A DNA stretch of 5,826 bases from JAODBQ01 sp038213195 (GTDB taxonomy: Bacteria > Actinomycetota > Acidimicrobiia > Acidimicrobiales > Ilumatobacteraceae). Position numbers and translations under genes: made by a program. Position 1 is the first letter of the stretch, and the number at the start of each line of letters is the position of its first letter. Where the stretch lies: positions 1-5,826 of the forward strand of contig JBBQTN010000297.1 of NCBI GenBank assembly GCA_038213195.1, given 5' to 3'. The notes beneath the pieces are model-generated. The model was not told the origin of the DNA. It saw only the letters and a program-made list of their open reading frames with translations, and made no database searches. This document shows, in pieces, positions 5,327-5,826 of this stretch.

Positions 5327-5826
5327 CGCATCGTCGACCCGACAAAGTGATCGATGAACAGAACCGCTCGCGCGTGGCCGCCCTTGATCGCGGGCGCGCG
5401 CGGGTCTGCGCCGTACGACGGGATCGAGCTAACCAACGGCTCCACGTCCAAGCACCAAGACCCGCCAGCGCAGAGTGAGTGCCTCGTGTGGCCCTCGAGA
5501 CGGATGTCATGACCGGGCGGACGTAACCGCAGGGTGCTCGTCGCGCGCCGCTGCAACCTCGACCACACTAAACTGCGCACCTCCACCGGCAGGCGCGCGC
5601 GTCATCTATCGCCGGGTCGCCAGCGCCGCAGGTCGCTTCGGCAAGGACCTTTCTCGACTGCCGAGCGCGTAACGGAGTGCGAGCGCCAGGAGCGCCCTTG
5701 TTCGGCATCTCGGGGACGCGGATCGGGCGCTGGCTCGCGTGGATGGGGGATGTTCGCGCCGAACCGTCGTCGCCATCATCATGATGGTCGCGATTGGTCC
5801 GCGCGAGCGTTGTCATTGTCGAATGG
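5327..5826. other. 500-bp region without a supportable gene
   Basis: No reading frame here has a ribosome binding site, recognisable motifs or a coherent protein. The open frames are short and rich in Arg, Ser and Ala, as expected from random GC-rich sequence. I see no tRNA, no insertion-sequence ends and no clear intrinsic terminator for the kinase gene. AGCGCCC near 5691 and GGGCGCT near 5728 are complementary, but the loop between them is too long for a terminator. The stretch may be untranslated spacer, or the remains of a decayed gene. Confidence 0.5.
5773..5787. repeat. short perfect inverted repeat CCATCAT-c-ATGATGG
   Basis: Seven-base arms flank a single central C, a symmetric AT-richer island in GC-rich spacer near the right edge. 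The geometry is better suited to a dimer-binding operator than to an RNA hairpin, since the loop is one base. It could belong to a gene starting beyond the window. Chance is a real alternative. Confidence 0.25.

Noticed and set aside
5354..5512. 52-residue plus-strand open frame starting at ATG 5354
   Set aside because: It has no Shine-Dalgarno sequence, no known motif and no supporting context. It is within chance length for this composition.
5137..5586. 149-residue minus-strand open frame overlapping the kinase 3' end
   Set aside because: About 190 bases are antisense to the kinase, the rest has biased low-information composition, and there is no ribosome binding site.
1..5826. tRNA, rRNA, CRISPR array, insertion sequence or prophage attachment site
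   Set aside because: I scanned both strands and saw no cloverleaf, regularly spaced repeats, transposase motifs or long terminal inverted repeats.

Overview
The window looks like chromosomal DNA of a high-GC Gram-positive bacterium, most likely an actinobacterium. The evidence is the strong G/C bias at third codon positions, the AfsR/SARP-type multidomain regulator, a regulator start with no Shine-Dalgarno sequence, and the acyl-CoA dehydrogenase-like and phosphotransferase families present. I cannot fix the genus; Acidimicrobiia or another lineage outside Streptomyces is only a guess.

Layout. Positions 1-2735 (minus strand) hold the first 911 codons of one very large regulator, which runs off the left edge. 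It has an N-terminal SARP winged-helix DNA-binding domain, a BTAD domain, a class III nucleotide-cyclase domain, a STAND-type ATPase and the start of a C-terminal helical region. Positions 2736-2859 are a divergent intergenic region. Positions 2860-4029 (plus) encode a 389-residue flavoprotein of the acyl-CoA dehydrogenase type-2/group D monooxygenase fold. Positions 4148-5326 (plus) encode a 392-residue phosphotransferase of the APH/EcKL kinase-like fold. The last 500 bases (5327-5826) hold no gene I can support.

The most notable element is in the divergent intergenic region. Three 7-bp direct repeats (CGTCCCG, CGTCCCG, CGTCCCT on the minus strand) recur with an exact 11-bp period. They end exactly 8 bp before a TATGAT -10 hexamer, which lies 8 bp before the GTG start of the regulator. 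This is the textbook geometry of a SARP binding site, and it lies in front of a SARP-domain gene. It suggests autoregulation from a leaderless promoter and possibly joint control of the divergent pair.

Working model (inference). The regulator senses a signal through its cyclase-like and STAND modules and controls itself and perhaps the divergent flavoprotein-kinase pair. A kinase next to an acyl-CoA dehydrogenase-fold protein recalls the LvaA/LvaC pair and the ACAD10/ACAD11 fusions, where a hydroxyacyl group is phosphorylated and the phosphate then eliminated. However, the flavoprotein here seems to lack the usual acyl-CoA dehydrogenase catalytic glutamate, so an unusual chemistry, or hydroxylation followed by phosphorylation, is equally open.
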